DNA from: an uncultured Acidobacteriia bacterium
GTDB taxonomy: Bacteria; Acidobacteriota; Terriglobia; Bryobacterales; Bryobacteraceae
Length of the DNA: 64,000 nucleotides
Assembly (NCBI GenBank): GCA_903828455.1
Contig: CAIKMJ010000058.1
Coordinates: 1 to 64,000 of the forward strand
Direction of reading: 5' to 3'
The notes below the pieces were generated by a model. It was not told where the DNA came from and ran no database searches. It worked only from the letters and a program-made list of their open reading frames with translations. The number at the start of each line of letters is the position of its first letter. Positions within the stretch are counted from its first letter, which is position 1. Shown here piece after piece: positions 8,766-18,005 of the stretch. The translations under genes were made by a program, and so were the position numbers.

Positions 8766-10427
8766 ATGACTGCTTCCGCACCCGCCACTGCCGCGCCGCT
8801 CGGCCAGATTCTGATCGAGCGCGGACTGATCGCCGCCGAAGATCTGGAACGCGCGCTCGAACTGCAGCGCGAACGCCGCGGCGACAAGCTCGGCCGCATT
8901 CTGCTCGACATGGGCTTTCTGGCCCAGCGCGACCTGCTCGCGGCGCTTTCGGCGCAGCTCGGGCTGGCGGTGGCGCAACTGGGCGAGCCGCCGGCCGCGC
9001 CCGAACTCGAAGGGCTGTCGGCGCGCTTCCTGCGGCAGGCCTGCATCTTTCCCGTGGCGGTGGACGAAGGCACGCTCACGCTGGCGATGGCCGATCCGCT
9101 GGACTTCGAAACCATCAATGCGGTGCAGGGCTTTTCGCGGCTGGAAGTGACGCCGCAGATCGCCGCCGAGCAGGACATCCTCGAAGCGGTCAGCCGCTAT
9201 TACAGCGACGAGGAACGCCAGACCAGCGCGGTGGGTTCGACCACCGGCGACGAAGACGATCTCGAGCAGCTTCGCGATATGGCGAGCGAGGCGCCTGTGA
9301 TCCGGCTCGTGAATTCGATGATTGCGCAGGCGATTGAACAGCGCGCCAGTGACATCCACATTGAGCCGTTCGATAAAGAATTCCGCATACGCTTCCGCAT
9401 CGATGGCGTGCTGTTCAATCAGGACACGCCGCCGCGCGAGCTGAAGGCCGCTATCACGTCTAGGCTGAAGCTGATGGCGAAGCTGAACATTGCCGAGCGC
9501 CGGCTGCCGCAGGACGGACGTATCAAGATCCGCATCCTGGGCCGCGAGGTCGATCTGCGCGTTTCGACGCTGCCCACGCTGTTCGGCGAAAGCGTCGTCA
9601 TGCGTTTGCTGGACCGTTCGGCGGGCGATTTTTACGATCTGCGGCGGCTCGGCTTCGACGAGCACATGCTGTCGCGGATGGAGCATTACACGTCGCTGCC
9701 GCACGGCATCTTTCTGGTGACGGGACCAACGGGCAGCGGCAAATCGACGACGCTCTATTCGGCGCTGAAGCGCATTAATCTGCCGGACAAGAAGATCATC
9801 ACGATTGAAGATCCGGTGGAGTATCAGATGGACGGGATCAATCAGATCCATGTGAATCCGCAGATCGGGCTGACGTTCGCATCGGGGCTGCGGCATATTG
9901 TGCGGCAGGATCCGGATGTGATCATGGTCGGCGAAATTCGTGACCGTGAGACGGCTGACGTGGCGATCCGCGCCGCGCTGACCGGGCATTTCGTCTTCTC
10001 CACGCTGCACACGAACGATGCGCCGAGCGCGGTGACGCGGCTGTGCGACATGGGCGTGGAAAATTATCTGATCACGTCCTCGGTGGTGGCGATTCTCGCG
10101 CAGCGCCTGGTGCGGCTGATCTGTCCGAACTGCAAGGCGCCGGCGGAGCGCGTGATGACGCCCACGGGCGAATCCATCGAAACGTTCCGCGGCAGGGGCT
10201 GCGAGGCGTGCAACGGTTCGGGGTATCGCGGGCGCGCCGGCATCTTCGAGTTGATGGAGATGAACGACGAACTGCGGACGCTTGTGATGGCGAATGCGGA
10301 TGCTTCACGGCTGACCGAAGCGGCGCGCCGGACCGGCATGCGCAATCTGCGCGAAGACGGCTGGATGAAGGTCGCGACGGGCGTGACCACGGCGGACGAA
10401 GTGACGCGGGTGACGCAGGAATTCTAA
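8766..10427 (+). CDS. gspE: Type II secretion / pilus assembly ATPase GspE (PilB-like)
   Basis: Hexameric cytoplasmic ATPase that drives pseudopilus assembly. Seen: N-terminal MshEN-like repeats (LIERGLIAAEDLERAL and GFLAQRDLLAAL), Walker A GPTGSGKSTT near residue 320, Asp box EDPVEYQ, Walker B DPDVIMVGEIRDRETADVA and the His box HFVFSTLHTNDA. A four-Cys zinc site (CPNC and CEAC, about 455-485) is typical of GspE/PilB. 553 residues, normal. ATG 8766 begins the secretion operon and the next gene starts directly after the stop. Confidence 0.95.
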   Translation: MTASAPATAAPLGQILIERGLIAAEDLERALELQRERRGDKLGRILLDMGFLAQRDLLAALSAQLGLAVAQLGEPPAAPELEGLSARFLRQACIFPVAVDEGTLTLAMADPLDFETINAVQGFSRLEVTPQIAAEQDILEAVSRYYSDEERQTSAVGSTTGDEDDLEQLRDMASEAPVIRLVNSMIAQAIEQRASDIHIEPFDKEFRIRFRIDGVLFNQDTPPRELKAAITSRLKLMAKLNIAERRLPQDGRIKIRILGREVDLRVSTLPTLFGESVVMRLLDRSAGDFYDLRRLGFDEHMLSRMEHYTSLPHGIFLVTGPTGSGKSTTLYSALKRINLPDKKIITIEDPVEYQMDGINQIHVNPQIGLTFASGLRHIVRQDPDVIMVGEIRDRETADVAIRAALTGHFVFSTLHTNDAPSAVTRLCDMGVENYLITSSVVAILAQRLVRLICPNCKAPAERVMTPTGESIETFRGRGCEACNGSGYRGRAGIFELMEMNDELRTLVMANADASRLTEAARRTGMRNLREDGWMKVATGVTTADEVTRVTQEF

Positions 10428-11639
10428 ATGGCGACCGCGACGTTCCACTATCGCGCCGTGGCCGCGGATGGCAAGCTGCGGAGCGGCGTCATCACGGCGG
10501 AAAACACGAAGCACGTGGCGCGCGAACTGATTCGTCAGGGGCTGACGCCGCTGTACGTCGGGGCGGAGGAGCAGAAGAGCGGCGGGCTGAAGCTGCCTTC
10601 GTTCAGCTCCGGGCGCGGCGACGTTCTTTTTTTTACGCAGGAGCTTTCCACCCTGCTGAACTCGGGCGTGCCGCTTGACCGCGCGCTCAACATCACGAGC
10701 GAACTGACGGTGCGGCCGCAGTTTCGCGGCATCGTGCTGGATATCCTGCGGTCCATCAAAGGCGGCAAGTCGCTGGCGGATTCGCTGGCGGCGCATCCGT
10801 CGCTGTTCTCCGATCTGTTTGTGAATATGGTGCGGGCCGGGGAGGCGTCTGGAAGCCTGGGGCAGATTTTCGAGCGGCTGGCGATATTCGAACGGTCGCG
10901 CGATGAGCTGCGCAGCTACATCATTTCGTCGATGATTTATCCGGTGCTGCTGGCGTGCGTCGGGGTGGGCGCAATCACGGTAATTCTGGAGTTCGTGGTG
11001 CCGCGCTTCGCCAGCATTTTCGACGACGGGCGCATGAAGATTCCGCTGCCGACGCTGATCATGCTGGAAGTCAGCAAAGTCGTGCAGGACTGGTGGTGGG
11101 TGGTTGCGCTGGTGGTGACAGGCTCGATTGCCGCGTTCCGCCTTTATGTGAGCCGCCCCGCGGGAAGGCTGTGGTGGGATGAGCGCCGGCTGCGGTTGCC
11201 GCTGCTGGGCGATGCGCTGCGTAAGGCGGAGACTTCACGGTTCGCGCGCGCGATGTCGACGCTGGTGGGAAATAATGTGCCGCTGGTGCAGTCGCTGACG
11301 ATTTCCGCGGGGATTCTCAACAACCGCCGGATGGCGAATTCGCTGCGCGACGTTGCGCAGGGAGTGAAGCGCGGCGAAGGCATTGCGCAGCCGCTGGCAC
11401 GAACGAAAATGTTTCCGCCGCTGGCGTCGCATCTGCTTACGGTGGGCGAAGAGACCGGCAAGCTGGATCAGATGTTTGCCCGCATGGCGGACATCTACGA
11501 GGAAGAAACGCGCGCCGGGATCAAGCGCTTCACTTCGATTTTCGAACCCGTGGTGATTCTGATCATGGGTATTGTGGTTGGCGCGCTGATTCTGAGCATG
11601 CTGATCGCGATCACGAGTATCAACGATATTGCAATCTAG
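10428..11639 (+). CDS. gspF: Type II secretion inner-membrane platform protein GspF
   Basis: Polytopic platform protein that couples the ATPase to the growing pseudopilus. Two GspF domains are visible (about residues 68-190 and 270-395), each with helices such as FFTQELSTLLNSGVPLDRAL and FARAMSTLVGNNVPLVQSL, and three membrane segments (about 170-190, 220-240 and 375-400). 403 residues, normal. Starts immediately after the gspE stop, so translation is coupled. Confidence 0.95.
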   Translation: MATATFHYRAVAADGKLRSGVITAENTKHVARELIRQGLTPLYVGAEEQKSGGLKLPSFSSGRGDVLFFTQELSTLLNSGVPLDRALNITSELTVRPQFRGIVLDILRSIKGGKSLADSLAAHPSLFSDLFVNMVRAGEASGSLGQIFERLAIFERSRDELRSYIISSMIYPVLLACVGVGAITVILEFVVPRFASIFDDGRMKIPLPTLIMLEVSKVVQDWWWVVALVVTGSIAAFRLYVSRPAGRLWWDERRLRLPLLGDALRKAETSRFARAMSTLVGNNVPLVQSLTISAGILNNRRMANSLRDVAQGVKRGEGIAQPLARTKMFPPLASHLLTVGEETGKLDQMFARMADIYEEETRAGIKRFTSIFEPVVILIMGIVVGALILSMLIAITSINDIAI

Positions 11640-11655
11640 TACAGAGGAAACAGAA

Positions 11656-12099
11656 ATGAATCGTCGAATCCGTCGCAATGCCCGCAACAGTGCCAGGGCC
11701 GGCGTCACGCTCATCGAAATGCTTGTGGTGGTGGTGATCATCGCCGTGTTCGCGGCGGTGGTGGGGCCGCGGCTGCTGAATCAGGGGGACAAGGCGCGGG
11801 TGGTGGCAGCGAAGCAGCAGATCGAAAATCTGCAGCTCGCGCTTGGCCAGTATCATCTCGACACGGGCGCGTATCCCACGACCGAGCAGGGGCTGCAGGC
11901 GCTGCGGACGCAGCCGGGCGGCGTGAATCAGTGGCACGGGCCGTATCTGCAGAAGGATCTGGCGAGCGACCCGTGGGGCCACGCGTACGTGTACAAGTAT
12001 CCCGGCGAGCACGGCGATGAGCCCGACATCATTTCGTACGGCGCCGACGGGCAGCCCGGCGGCACAGATCTGAACGCCGACGTCGTCAGCTGGAAGTAA
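11656..12099 (+). CDS. gspG: Major pseudopilin GspG
   Basis: Main subunit of the pseudopilus. N-terminal prepilin leader ends GVTLIEMLVVVVIIAVF, with cleavage expected after the Gly at 17 and Glu at mature position 5; Val replaces the usual Phe at +1. The C-terminal half has the GspG features DTGAYPTTEQGLQAL and DPWGHAYVYKYPGEHG with an Asp-rich calcium-binding-like end (SYGADGQPGGTDLNADV). ATG 11656 follows AGAGGAAA. 147 residues after this start. A prepilin peptidase gene is not in the window. Confidence 0.95.
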   Translation: MNRRIRRNARNSARAGVTLIEMLVVVVIIAVFAAVVGPRLLNQGDKARVVAAKQQIENLQLALGQYHLDTGAYPTTEQGLQALRTQPGGVNQWHGPYLQKDLASDPWGHAYVYKYPGEHGDEPDIISYGADGQPGGTDLNADVVSWK

Positions 12100-12106
12100 C
12101 CGCGCA

Positions 12107-12583
12107 GTGAAACGGAAGGGGCAGCGCGGCGTAACGCTCATCGAGATGATGATCGTTGCGACCATCATCGCGGTGATTGCGGGCGTTGCGGCGCCGGCGC
12201 TGACCAGCGGCCTCGATTCGATCCGGCTCAGCACGGCGGCCAGCAATGCGTCGAGCTTCCTCACTTCGGCGATGAACCGCGTGGAACGACGTGAAGAAGC
12301 GGCGGCCATCGTGGTAACGCCGGCGGAGAATTCACTGGCGGTCTACACGGCGAAGTCCGGCGACAAGGCGGCGAGCCGGCTGGAGTTGCCGCAGGGGATC
12401 CACATTGACGGGCTTCCGGATGAGCCGGCTCGCCGATACCTGTTGTTCCCTGGCGGCACGATGCCGGCGATTGCGCTGGTGCTGCGGAACGACAAGGGCG
12501 CGCGGCGGTGGATTCGCGTGGATCCGATCACGGCGATTCCGGAGGTTCTCCGCGAGGAGCCGCAGGCGGCGGCGACGCAATGA
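12107..12583 (+). CDS. gspH: Minor pseudopilin GspH-like
   Basis: 158 residues with a prepilin leader GVTLIEMMIVATIIAVIAG and a mostly beta C-terminal domain, as in GspH/FimT minor pseudopilins that form the tip complex. GTG start at 12107, seven bases after the gspG stop region. The position between gspG and gspI supports the name; sequence outside the leader is poorly conserved. Confidence 0.8.
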   Translation: MKRKGQRGVTLIEMMIVATIIAVIAGVAAPALTSGLDSIRLSTAASNASSFLTSAMNRVERREEAAAIVVTPAENSLAVYTAKSGDKAASRLELPQGIHIDGLPDEPARRYLLFPGGTMPAIALVLRNDKGARRWIRVDPITAIPEVLREEPQAAATQ

Positions 12584-13032
12584 GAACGCGCGGGATGAGA
12601 CAGCGTTCCGGAAGACAGCGGGCTGGCTTCACGCTGCTCGAAGTGCTGGTGGCGACAGTGATCATGGGGATCGCGGTGGCGGGTCTGATTGCGGGGCTGT
12701 CGCAGTCCGTGAAGAACGCCGCGCGGCTGGCCGATTACGACCGCACGGCGATGCTGGCGCGCACGAAGATGAACGATCTGCTGCTGGAAGCGGGACTGCC
12801 GTTCGAAGGACAGATTTCCGGCGAGTTTCCGGCTGCCGAAACGGGCGGGATGAAGAGCGGATGGAGGGCGGAACTGCGGCCATTCGATTTGCCGCCTCGC
12901 GCGGGGGCGGGCACGCCGATTCTGCAGCGCATCGGGCTCGAAGTGTGGTGGCAGCCGGCCAGCGGCACGCGGCGCACGATCACGCTGGAGGGCTACCGGC
13001 AGGCACGCATTCCGGAGGCGGGCTTGCAATGA
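12580..13032 (+). CDS. gspI: Minor pseudopilin GspI-like
   Basis: 150 residues, leader AGFTLLEVLVATVIMGIAVAG with the typical Phe at +1 and Glu at +5. The rest is a small alpha/beta domain with a Trp pair near the end (LEVWWQPASG). ATG 12580 overlaps the gspH stop by four bases. Family by leader and gene order. Confidence 0.82.
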   Translation: MRTRGMRQRSGRQRAGFTLLEVLVATVIMGIAVAGLIAGLSQSVKNAARLADYDRTAMLARTKMNDLLLEAGLPFEGQISGEFPAAETGGMKSGWRAELRPFDLPPRAGAGTPILQRIGLEVWWQPASGTRRTITLEGYRQARIPEAGLQ

Positions 13033-13796
13033 GCGGACGCCGTGGTTGTGTCAGAGGCGCCCGCGCGGGCGTGACGCTGATCGAAATCCTTGTTGCGATT
13101 ACGCTGCTGAGTCTGCTTGCGACGGGCGTGCTGATCGCCATGCGCCTCGGGTTCGGCACGATGGACAAGACGAATACTTATCTTTCGCAGAACCGCCGGG
13201 TGGTGAATGCGCGGCGCATTGTGGAGAGCGAGATTGGCGGATTTGTGCTGACCTTCGCCACCTTCTATCCGCAGCCCCTTTTCCCGACGAACGTGGTTTT
13301 CTTTCAGGCGGAGCCGCAGAGTATGCGCTTTGTTACGACGTACTCGCTCAACGAGGGACTGCGCGGCAGACCGCAGATCGCGGAGTTGCAGGTCATTGCC
13401 GGGGAGAGAGGCGAGGGCGCGCGACTGATCCTCAACGAGACGCCTTACACGGGGCCGCTGCAGGCCGGGTTGCGCGTGGCCGGCGTCGAACCCGATCCGA
13501 CGGGGCGGGCGATTACGAATTTCCAGCCGATCCGCGCAGGCGCCGGTTCGTTCGTTCTTGCCGATCGACTGGCTTATTGCCGGTTCTCCTATCTGGAAGT
13601 TCAGCCGCGGGCGCCGTTCCAGCTGTGGCAGCAGGCCTGGGTGCTGAAGGAACGGCTGCCGCTCGGGGTGCGGATCGAAATGGCGCCGCTCGACAGCGCA
13701 CGGAATGCGGCCGGTGCGCAGCTGCATGTGACCTCAGTGACGGTGCCGCTGCGAGTGGACCGGATTCCGGCGCCAGGAATTATTTATGCGGATTAG
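13029..13796 (+). CDS. gspJ: Minor pseudopilin GspJ-like
   Basis: 255 residues with the leader GVTLIEILVAITLLSLLATG and a larger beta-rich domain ending RIEMAPL...VTVPLRVDRIPAPG, consistent with GspJ, part of the pseudopilus tip with GspI and GspK. ATG 13029 overlaps gspI by four bases and its 3' end overlaps gspK by 11. Confidence 0.82.
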   Translation: MSGRRGCVRGARAGVTLIEILVAITLLSLLATGVLIAMRLGFGTMDKTNTYLSQNRRVVNARRIVESEIGGFVLTFATFYPQPLFPTNVVFFQAEPQSMRFVTTYSLNEGLRGRPQIAELQVIAGERGEGARLILNETPYTGPLQAGLRVAGVEPDPTGRAITNFQPIRAGAGSFVLADRLAYCRFSYLEVQPRAPFQLWQQAWVLKERLPLGVRIEMAPLDSARNAAGAQLHVTSVTVPLRVDRIPAPGIIYAD

Positions 13797-14775
13797 CAGG
13801 CGGCGTGAGCGCGGATCGGCGCTCCTCACGGTGCTGTGGCTCAGCGCGGCGCTGGCGGCGATCGGCATGTCGGTGGCGAGCACGGTTCGCTCGGAAACCG
13901 AGCGCACGGAGACGAACGTCGACGACACGAAAGCGTACTTTCTGGCGAGAGGCGGCATCGAGAGGGCGGCGATGCACGTGTTCTGGAGCCGTATGTATTC
14001 GTCGGAAACGGGGGAGCCGCTCTACTACGGGCCGGGCATGCCCGCGATGGATCTGGCGTTTCCGGGCGGAGAGGTGCGGGTGGAGATCATTCCGGAAAAT
14101 TCCAGGCTGAGCCTGAATGGCTCGTTGCCGGTGACGCTGCTGAGGCTGCTGGAAGCGCTGGGTGTGGCTCCGGATCGTGCAACGCAAATTACGGCGGCTA
14201 TTGTTGACTGGCGATCGCCGGCCGACCCGATGCACCCGAGCCCCTTCGATGCGTTTTATTCGGCGCAGCGGCCGACTTTTTTGGCCCGCCATGCGTCTTT
14301 TCAGGAGAACGAGGAATTGCTGCTGGTGCAGGGGATGACGCCCGACATTTATTACGGAACATCGCTCGCGGGAGAACACGCGGGCCTGCGCGACTGCGTG
14401 TCCGTTTACGGCAGCTTCGGCGGGGTGGAGATCAACACGGCGCAATCGGCGACGATGATTGCGGCGGGGCTTACTCCCGACGACGCGGCCGCTATTGTGC
14501 GGCTGCGCCGGGAACATCCGATTGCCAATGCAACTGAATTTGCCCGAATTGGCGAATCGCTTGGCCCTTCGGCAAGAGCGCTGGTGTTGGGCGGAAGAAC
14601 GATGTACACGCTGCGCGCCACGGCCCGGTTGCGAGGGGCGGATGGCAAGCTTTCCGATATGCGGCGCACGGCGGCCGCGCTGGTGAAAGTGACGTGGCCC
14701 GGGCCGGCGGATCCGAATACGGGCAGGTCGCCGATTCCCGGCGTTGAATTTCTCCGGTGGTACGACCGCCAATGA
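13786..14775 (+). CDS. gspK: Minor pseudopilin GspK
   Basis: 329 residues, the large tip pseudopilin that caps the I-J-K complex. It lacks Glu at +5 as GspK does: the leader reads RGSALLTVLWLSAALAAIG. Seen: the GspK pattern FLARGGIERA, the helical domain with IVDWRSPADPM, and a C-terminal helix-hairpin-helix-like stretch (AAGLTPDDAAAIVRLRREHP). Overlaps gspJ by 11 bases. Confidence 0.88.
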   Translation: MRISRRRERGSALLTVLWLSAALAAIGMSVASTVRSETERTETNVDDTKAYFLARGGIERAAMHVFWSRMYSSETGEPLYYGPGMPAMDLAFPGGEVRVEIIPENSRLSLNGSLPVTLLRLLEALGVAPDRATQITAAIVDWRSPADPMHPSPFDAFYSAQRPTFLARHASFQENEELLLVQGMTPDIYYGTSLAGEHAGLRDCVSVYGSFGGVEINTAQSATMIAAGLTPDDAAAIVRLRREHPIANATEFARIGESLGPSARALVLGGRTMYTLRATARLRGADGKLSDMRRTAAALVKVTWPGPADPNTGRSPIPGVEFLRWYDRQ

Positions 14776-16118
14776 GCACTGCCACATTACAGGCCCCGAT
14801 CGGGGCATTCGTGCGGCCGCCACGGCGGCGTGCGGCGATCTTCGGCGCAGGATTCGGCATCGCGGTGGGGGCGGGCTCGCTGGAAGCCGTCGTGGTGCGC
14901 GCGCGTCCCGGCGGAGCGGCGCTGCTGGGATCGCGCACGATTCGCGACTTCCGCATCCGCCCGGCGGCGGAGTGGGGCGCGGAGCTCGCGGCGCTGCTGG
15001 CTGAGGCGGGCGAAACGGGACTGGCGGCCACGGTAGTGCTGCCGCGCGAGGAAGTAATCGTGCGCGTGCTGGAACTGCCGGGGGTTGCGGATAAAGACCT
15101 GCAGGCGGCAGTTGAACTACAGGTGGAGACGCTGCATCCGTGGGGCGATGAGGAAGTGGCGTGGAGTTTCATGCGCGTTCGCGGGGCCGGAGTGCTGGTG
15201 GGGCTGGTGCGCAAGACGGCGCTGGACGCCTGCGAAACGCTGTTCGCCGAAGCCGGCATTCAGCTGGCTGCGGTGACGTTTTCTCCATCGGTGGTCTACG
15301 CCGCTTTGCGGTTCTGGAATTCGGCGCCGGCGGCGGTGCTGTGCTTTGCGACCAACGACCGGGGCCGCACCGAAATATACGGTGAGAGTGAGGCGCGCGG
15401 AATTTTTTCCGCCGAGATGCCGGCGCACGCGGCGCGACCTTTCGCAATTGCGCGGGCTGAGCTGAGACTGGCGGCCGACTTCGCCGAAACGGAACTTGCC
15501 GCGGTGCTGCCGGCACTCAGTGACGGCTCGTCCGCGGCTTCACCGCTGGCCTGGGCGGCTGCACTGTGCGGGGCCGCACCGCGCGCGGCGCGCATCGCCA
15601 ATCTGCTGCCGGCAGAACGCCGGGTGTCGCACAAGAGGGGGCAGTACATCCTTCCCGCGGTGCTGGGCGGGCTGCTGGCACTGGCGGTGATCGGGGTATT
15701 TCTTGTTTTTCCGGAACTCGATGCCCGGCGGTACCGTGCTGAGCTGGACGCCGCTGCAAGACGGCTCGAGCCGAGCGTGCTGCGGGCGCAATCGCTGGAG
15801 AAGAAGGCGACTGCCGAGCGCGACCGGACGGCGCAGCTGGACGATCTGCGCGGCCGTTCACAGGCCGATCTCGACATCCTGAACGAACTGACACGGCTGC
15901 TGGCACCGCCGGCGTGGAGCAGCAGCGTGGAGATCTATCCGGACTCCGTGGTGATTACCGGCGAAGCGGAGCAGGCTGCACCGCTGCTGCGCTTGCTGGA
16001 TTCTTCGCCGCTCTTCCAGAATTCCGAATTCGTGCTGCCGGTGGCGCGCGCGACGCAGGGTGAGCAGTTCCGCATCCGGACGATGAGGCGCGGCCGCGCG
16101 GGGAGGACGACGCCGTGA
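14772..16118 (+). CDS. PilM/GspL-like assembly protein
   Basis: 448 residues. The first part (about 1-275) resembles the actin-like PilM/GspL fold (IAVGAGSLEAVVVRA, VVLPREEVIVRVLELPGV, FSPSVVYAALRFW). One membrane helix near 300 (YILPAVLGGLLALAVIGVFLVF) is followed by a coiled periplasmic part and a GspL-like domain. It thus joins the PilM and PilN roles, as GspL does. The ATG at 14772 overlapping the gspK stop is preferred to a GTG at 14757. Confidence 0.8.
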   Translation: MSTATLQAPIGAFVRPPRRRAAIFGAGFGIAVGAGSLEAVVVRARPGGAALLGSRTIRDFRIRPAAEWGAELAALLAEAGETGLAATVVLPREEVIVRVLELPGVADKDLQAAVELQVETLHPWGDEEVAWSFMRVRGAGVLVGLVRKTALDACETLFAEAGIQLAAVTFSPSVVYAALRFWNSAPAAVLCFATNDRGRTEIYGESEARGIFSAEMPAHAARPFAIARAELRLAADFAETELAAVLPALSDGSSAASPLAWAAALCGAAPRAARIANLLPAERRVSHKRGQYILPAVLGGLLALAVIGVFLVFPELDARRYRAELDAAARRLEPSVLRAQSLEKKATAERDRTAQLDDLRGRSQADLDILNELTRLLAPPAWSSSVEIYPDSVVITGEAEQAAPLLRLLDSSPLFQNSEFVLPVARATQGEQFRIRTMRRGRAGRTTP

Positions 16119-16696
16119 AACTAACCGAACGCGATCGCCGCGCACTGGTAATTCTGGCAGCCGCACTGGTGGTGGCCGTTCTCCTGCGCTTCACCGTATT
16201 CGCCGATCCTTCGGCGGTTGTGGCTCCCGCCGCGGACAGCACCGCACTCGCGCAGCAGCGATTGTTGAGGCTGCGCCAGATCAGCGCGACGCTGCCGGTA
16301 CGTGAAGCGGCGGAGAAGCAGGCGGCCGCCGCACTCGCCGACCGGGAACGCGGCATGCTGCAGGCCGATACCGCGGCACAGGCTCAGGCGGCGCTGCTGC
16401 AACTGGCGCGCAGCGTGGGCAAGGACAATCAGATCGACGTGCGAAGCGGAGAGCTGGGTACGCCGCGCGCGTTCGGAGAATACGGTCTGGTTTACGCAAC
16501 CATCACATTCGATTGCCGGGTTGAGCAACTGGTCAATTTTCTGGCCGATCTTTCGCGCCAGCCGCAACTGGTGGCGCCCTCGGAAGAGCGCTTTACGGTG
16601 CTCAATCCCAAAGAGAAGACGATGTCCGTGCGGATTGTGCTGACGGGTCTGGTGGAGAAGAAGCTGGTGCCGGAGAAGAAAGGCCTCGCATTTTGA
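16115..16696 (+). CDS. PilO/GspM-like inner-membrane protein
   Basis: 193 residues: short cytoplasmic start, one membrane helix (about 9-28), a heptad-rich helix (about 45-110) and a small alpha/beta end domain (TITFDCRVEQLVNFLADLSR), the architecture of GspM/PilO. GTG start overlaps the upstream stop by four bases. Function (bridging the platform to the periplasm) inferred from architecture and position. Confidence 0.75.
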   Translation: MKLTERDRRALVILAAALVVAVLLRFTVFADPSAVVAPAADSTALAQQRLLRLRQISATLPVREAAEKQAAAALADRERGMLQADTAAQAQAALLQLARSVGKDNQIDVRSGELGTPRAFGEYGLVYATITFDCRVEQLVNFLADLSRQPQLVAPSEERFTVLNPKEKTMSVRIVLTGLVEKKLVPEKKGLAF

Positions 16697-17487
16697 AGAC
16701 GAAACTGGTGGCGCTGAATCTTCTGCTGCTGGCCGGAATATCGGCGGTGGCGTGGCAGGCAAAGCTGCGCATGGACGAAGCGCAGGCGAAGCGCCGCGCC
16801 AATCTGAATGTGAAGGCGGCCGCGGCGCCCGCGGCATCTGTCGCGGGGGCAGCGACGCCGAAGCCCGATGCCGCGGCGCCGGCGAAGTATGCGGACGTGG
16901 CGCAGAAGAATCTGTTTTCGCGGGACCGCAATCCGAATATCGTCATCGAACCGCCGGCGGAGAAGCCGAAGCCGATGCCGGCGCTGCCGGTGCTTTACGG
17001 GGTGATGGGGCTGCCGAGCGGCATGCGGGCGCTGATGAGCGAGAAGCCGAATTCGGGCACGCGGCCGGTGAAGGCCGGCGAGAAGGTGGGCGAATTCAAA
17101 GTCGTCTCGCTCGACGCGCAGAATGTGGTGTTCGAGTGGGAAGGGCAGACGGTGGCGCGCAGGGTGGATGAGCTGATCGACCGTTCGGCGCGGGATGCGT
17201 CGGCAGCGCCGCAGTCGAACGGGCCGGCGGCGGTTGTTGTGAACAGCGCGGCTTCGGCAACGTCATCGCAGCAGAATCAGCAGAACCAACAGGGCGGCAC
17301 GCAGCAGACGTCCCAGAATATGTCGGGTCCGAAGGGGCCCGGCGTCGAGATGGGTGCGCCGGGGAGATCGGAGCGGGCCTGCGCGCCGGGCGACAGTTCG
17401 CCGGACGGGGCGGTTTCAGGCGGCTACCGGAAACAGACGCTGGTGACGCCATTCGGGTCCAGATGCAGCTGGGTTCCGGCACAGTAA
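16693..17487 (+). CDS. GspC/PilP-like periplasmic connector
   Basis: 264 residues. TTG start overlapping the upstream stop, one membrane helix (about 4-22), then the type II HR-like domain (YADVAQKNLFSRDRNP, LPVLYGVMGLPSG, KAGEKVGEFKVVSLDAQNVVFEWEG) that in GspC/PilP contacts the secretin. The last 75 residues are low-complexity Gln/Gly/Ser-rich and end in a short motif TPFGSRCSW, similar to the one in the next protein. Confidence 0.78.
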   Translation: MKTKLVALNLLLLAGISAVAWQAKLRMDEAQAKRRANLNVKAAAAPAASVAGAATPKPDAAAPAKYADVAQKNLFSRDRNPNIVIEPPAEKPKPMPALPVLYGVMGLPSGMRALMSEKPNSGTRPVKAGEKVGEFKVVSLDAQNVVFEWEGQTVARRVDELIDRSARDASAAPQSNGPAAVVVNSAASATSSQQNQQNQQGGTQQTSQNMSGPKGPGVEMGAPGRSERACAPGDSSPDGAVSGGYRKQTLVTPFGSRCSWVPAQ

Positions 17488-17515
17488 CGGGATTTGATAC
17501 ACGGAGACAACGATT

Positions 17516-18004
17516 ATGAAAACGCTTCTGACCTTTTTCGCCGCCGCCACGCTGACGATGGCCGCGACTGCTGATACGGCTGCGACGGCTCCGGCCAAGA
17601 GCAGCGCCGCGACGGCCACGACCAAAGCCGCGGCGAAACCCGCGTATCAGCCGCTCACCGTGCCGAAAGAGGCCGTGGCGAACGGCAATGGCGGCTTCGA
17701 TTACACCGATGCGGCGGGCAAAAAATGGGTCTACACGAATACGCCGTTCGGGGTCACGCGCGCCGCGGCGACCGATTCCGGCGTGGCGGGCGGCGGACTC
17801 AGCGCCAGGGCGACCGACCTTGGCGATACGGTCCGCTTCGAACAGAGCACGCCGTTTGGCTCCAGGACCTGGACCAGGAAGAAGGCCGAACTGACCGATG
17901 ACGAGCGGCGAATTGTGGAGAGCCAGGCGGCGCCGAACGCGACACCGCCGAGTGCGGCATCGCCCAATGCGGCTCCGCAGACCCAGGCTGCCGGACAAAA
18001 CTAA
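17516..18004 (+). CDS. Secreted protein with TPFG motifs, function unknown
   Basis: 162 residues with signal peptide (MKTLLTFFAAATLTMAATA) and Ala/Thr/Lys-rich linker. The core holds the pattern DAAGKKWVYTNTPFGVTR (about 62-80) and a second TPFGSRTW (about 112-119). The tail is Ala/Pro/Asn-rich. Lying between the connector and the secretin it may be a pilotin-like or accessory secretion component. That is inferred from position only. Confidence 0.65.
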   Translation: MKTLLTFFAAATLTMAATADTAATAPAKSSAATATTKAAAKPAYQPLTVPKEAVANGNGGFDYTDAAGKKWVYTNTPFGVTRAAATDSGVAGGGLSARATDLGDTVRFEQSTPFGSRTWTRKKAELTDDERRIVESQAAPNATPPSAASPNAAPQTQAAGQN

Positions 18005-18005
18005 A

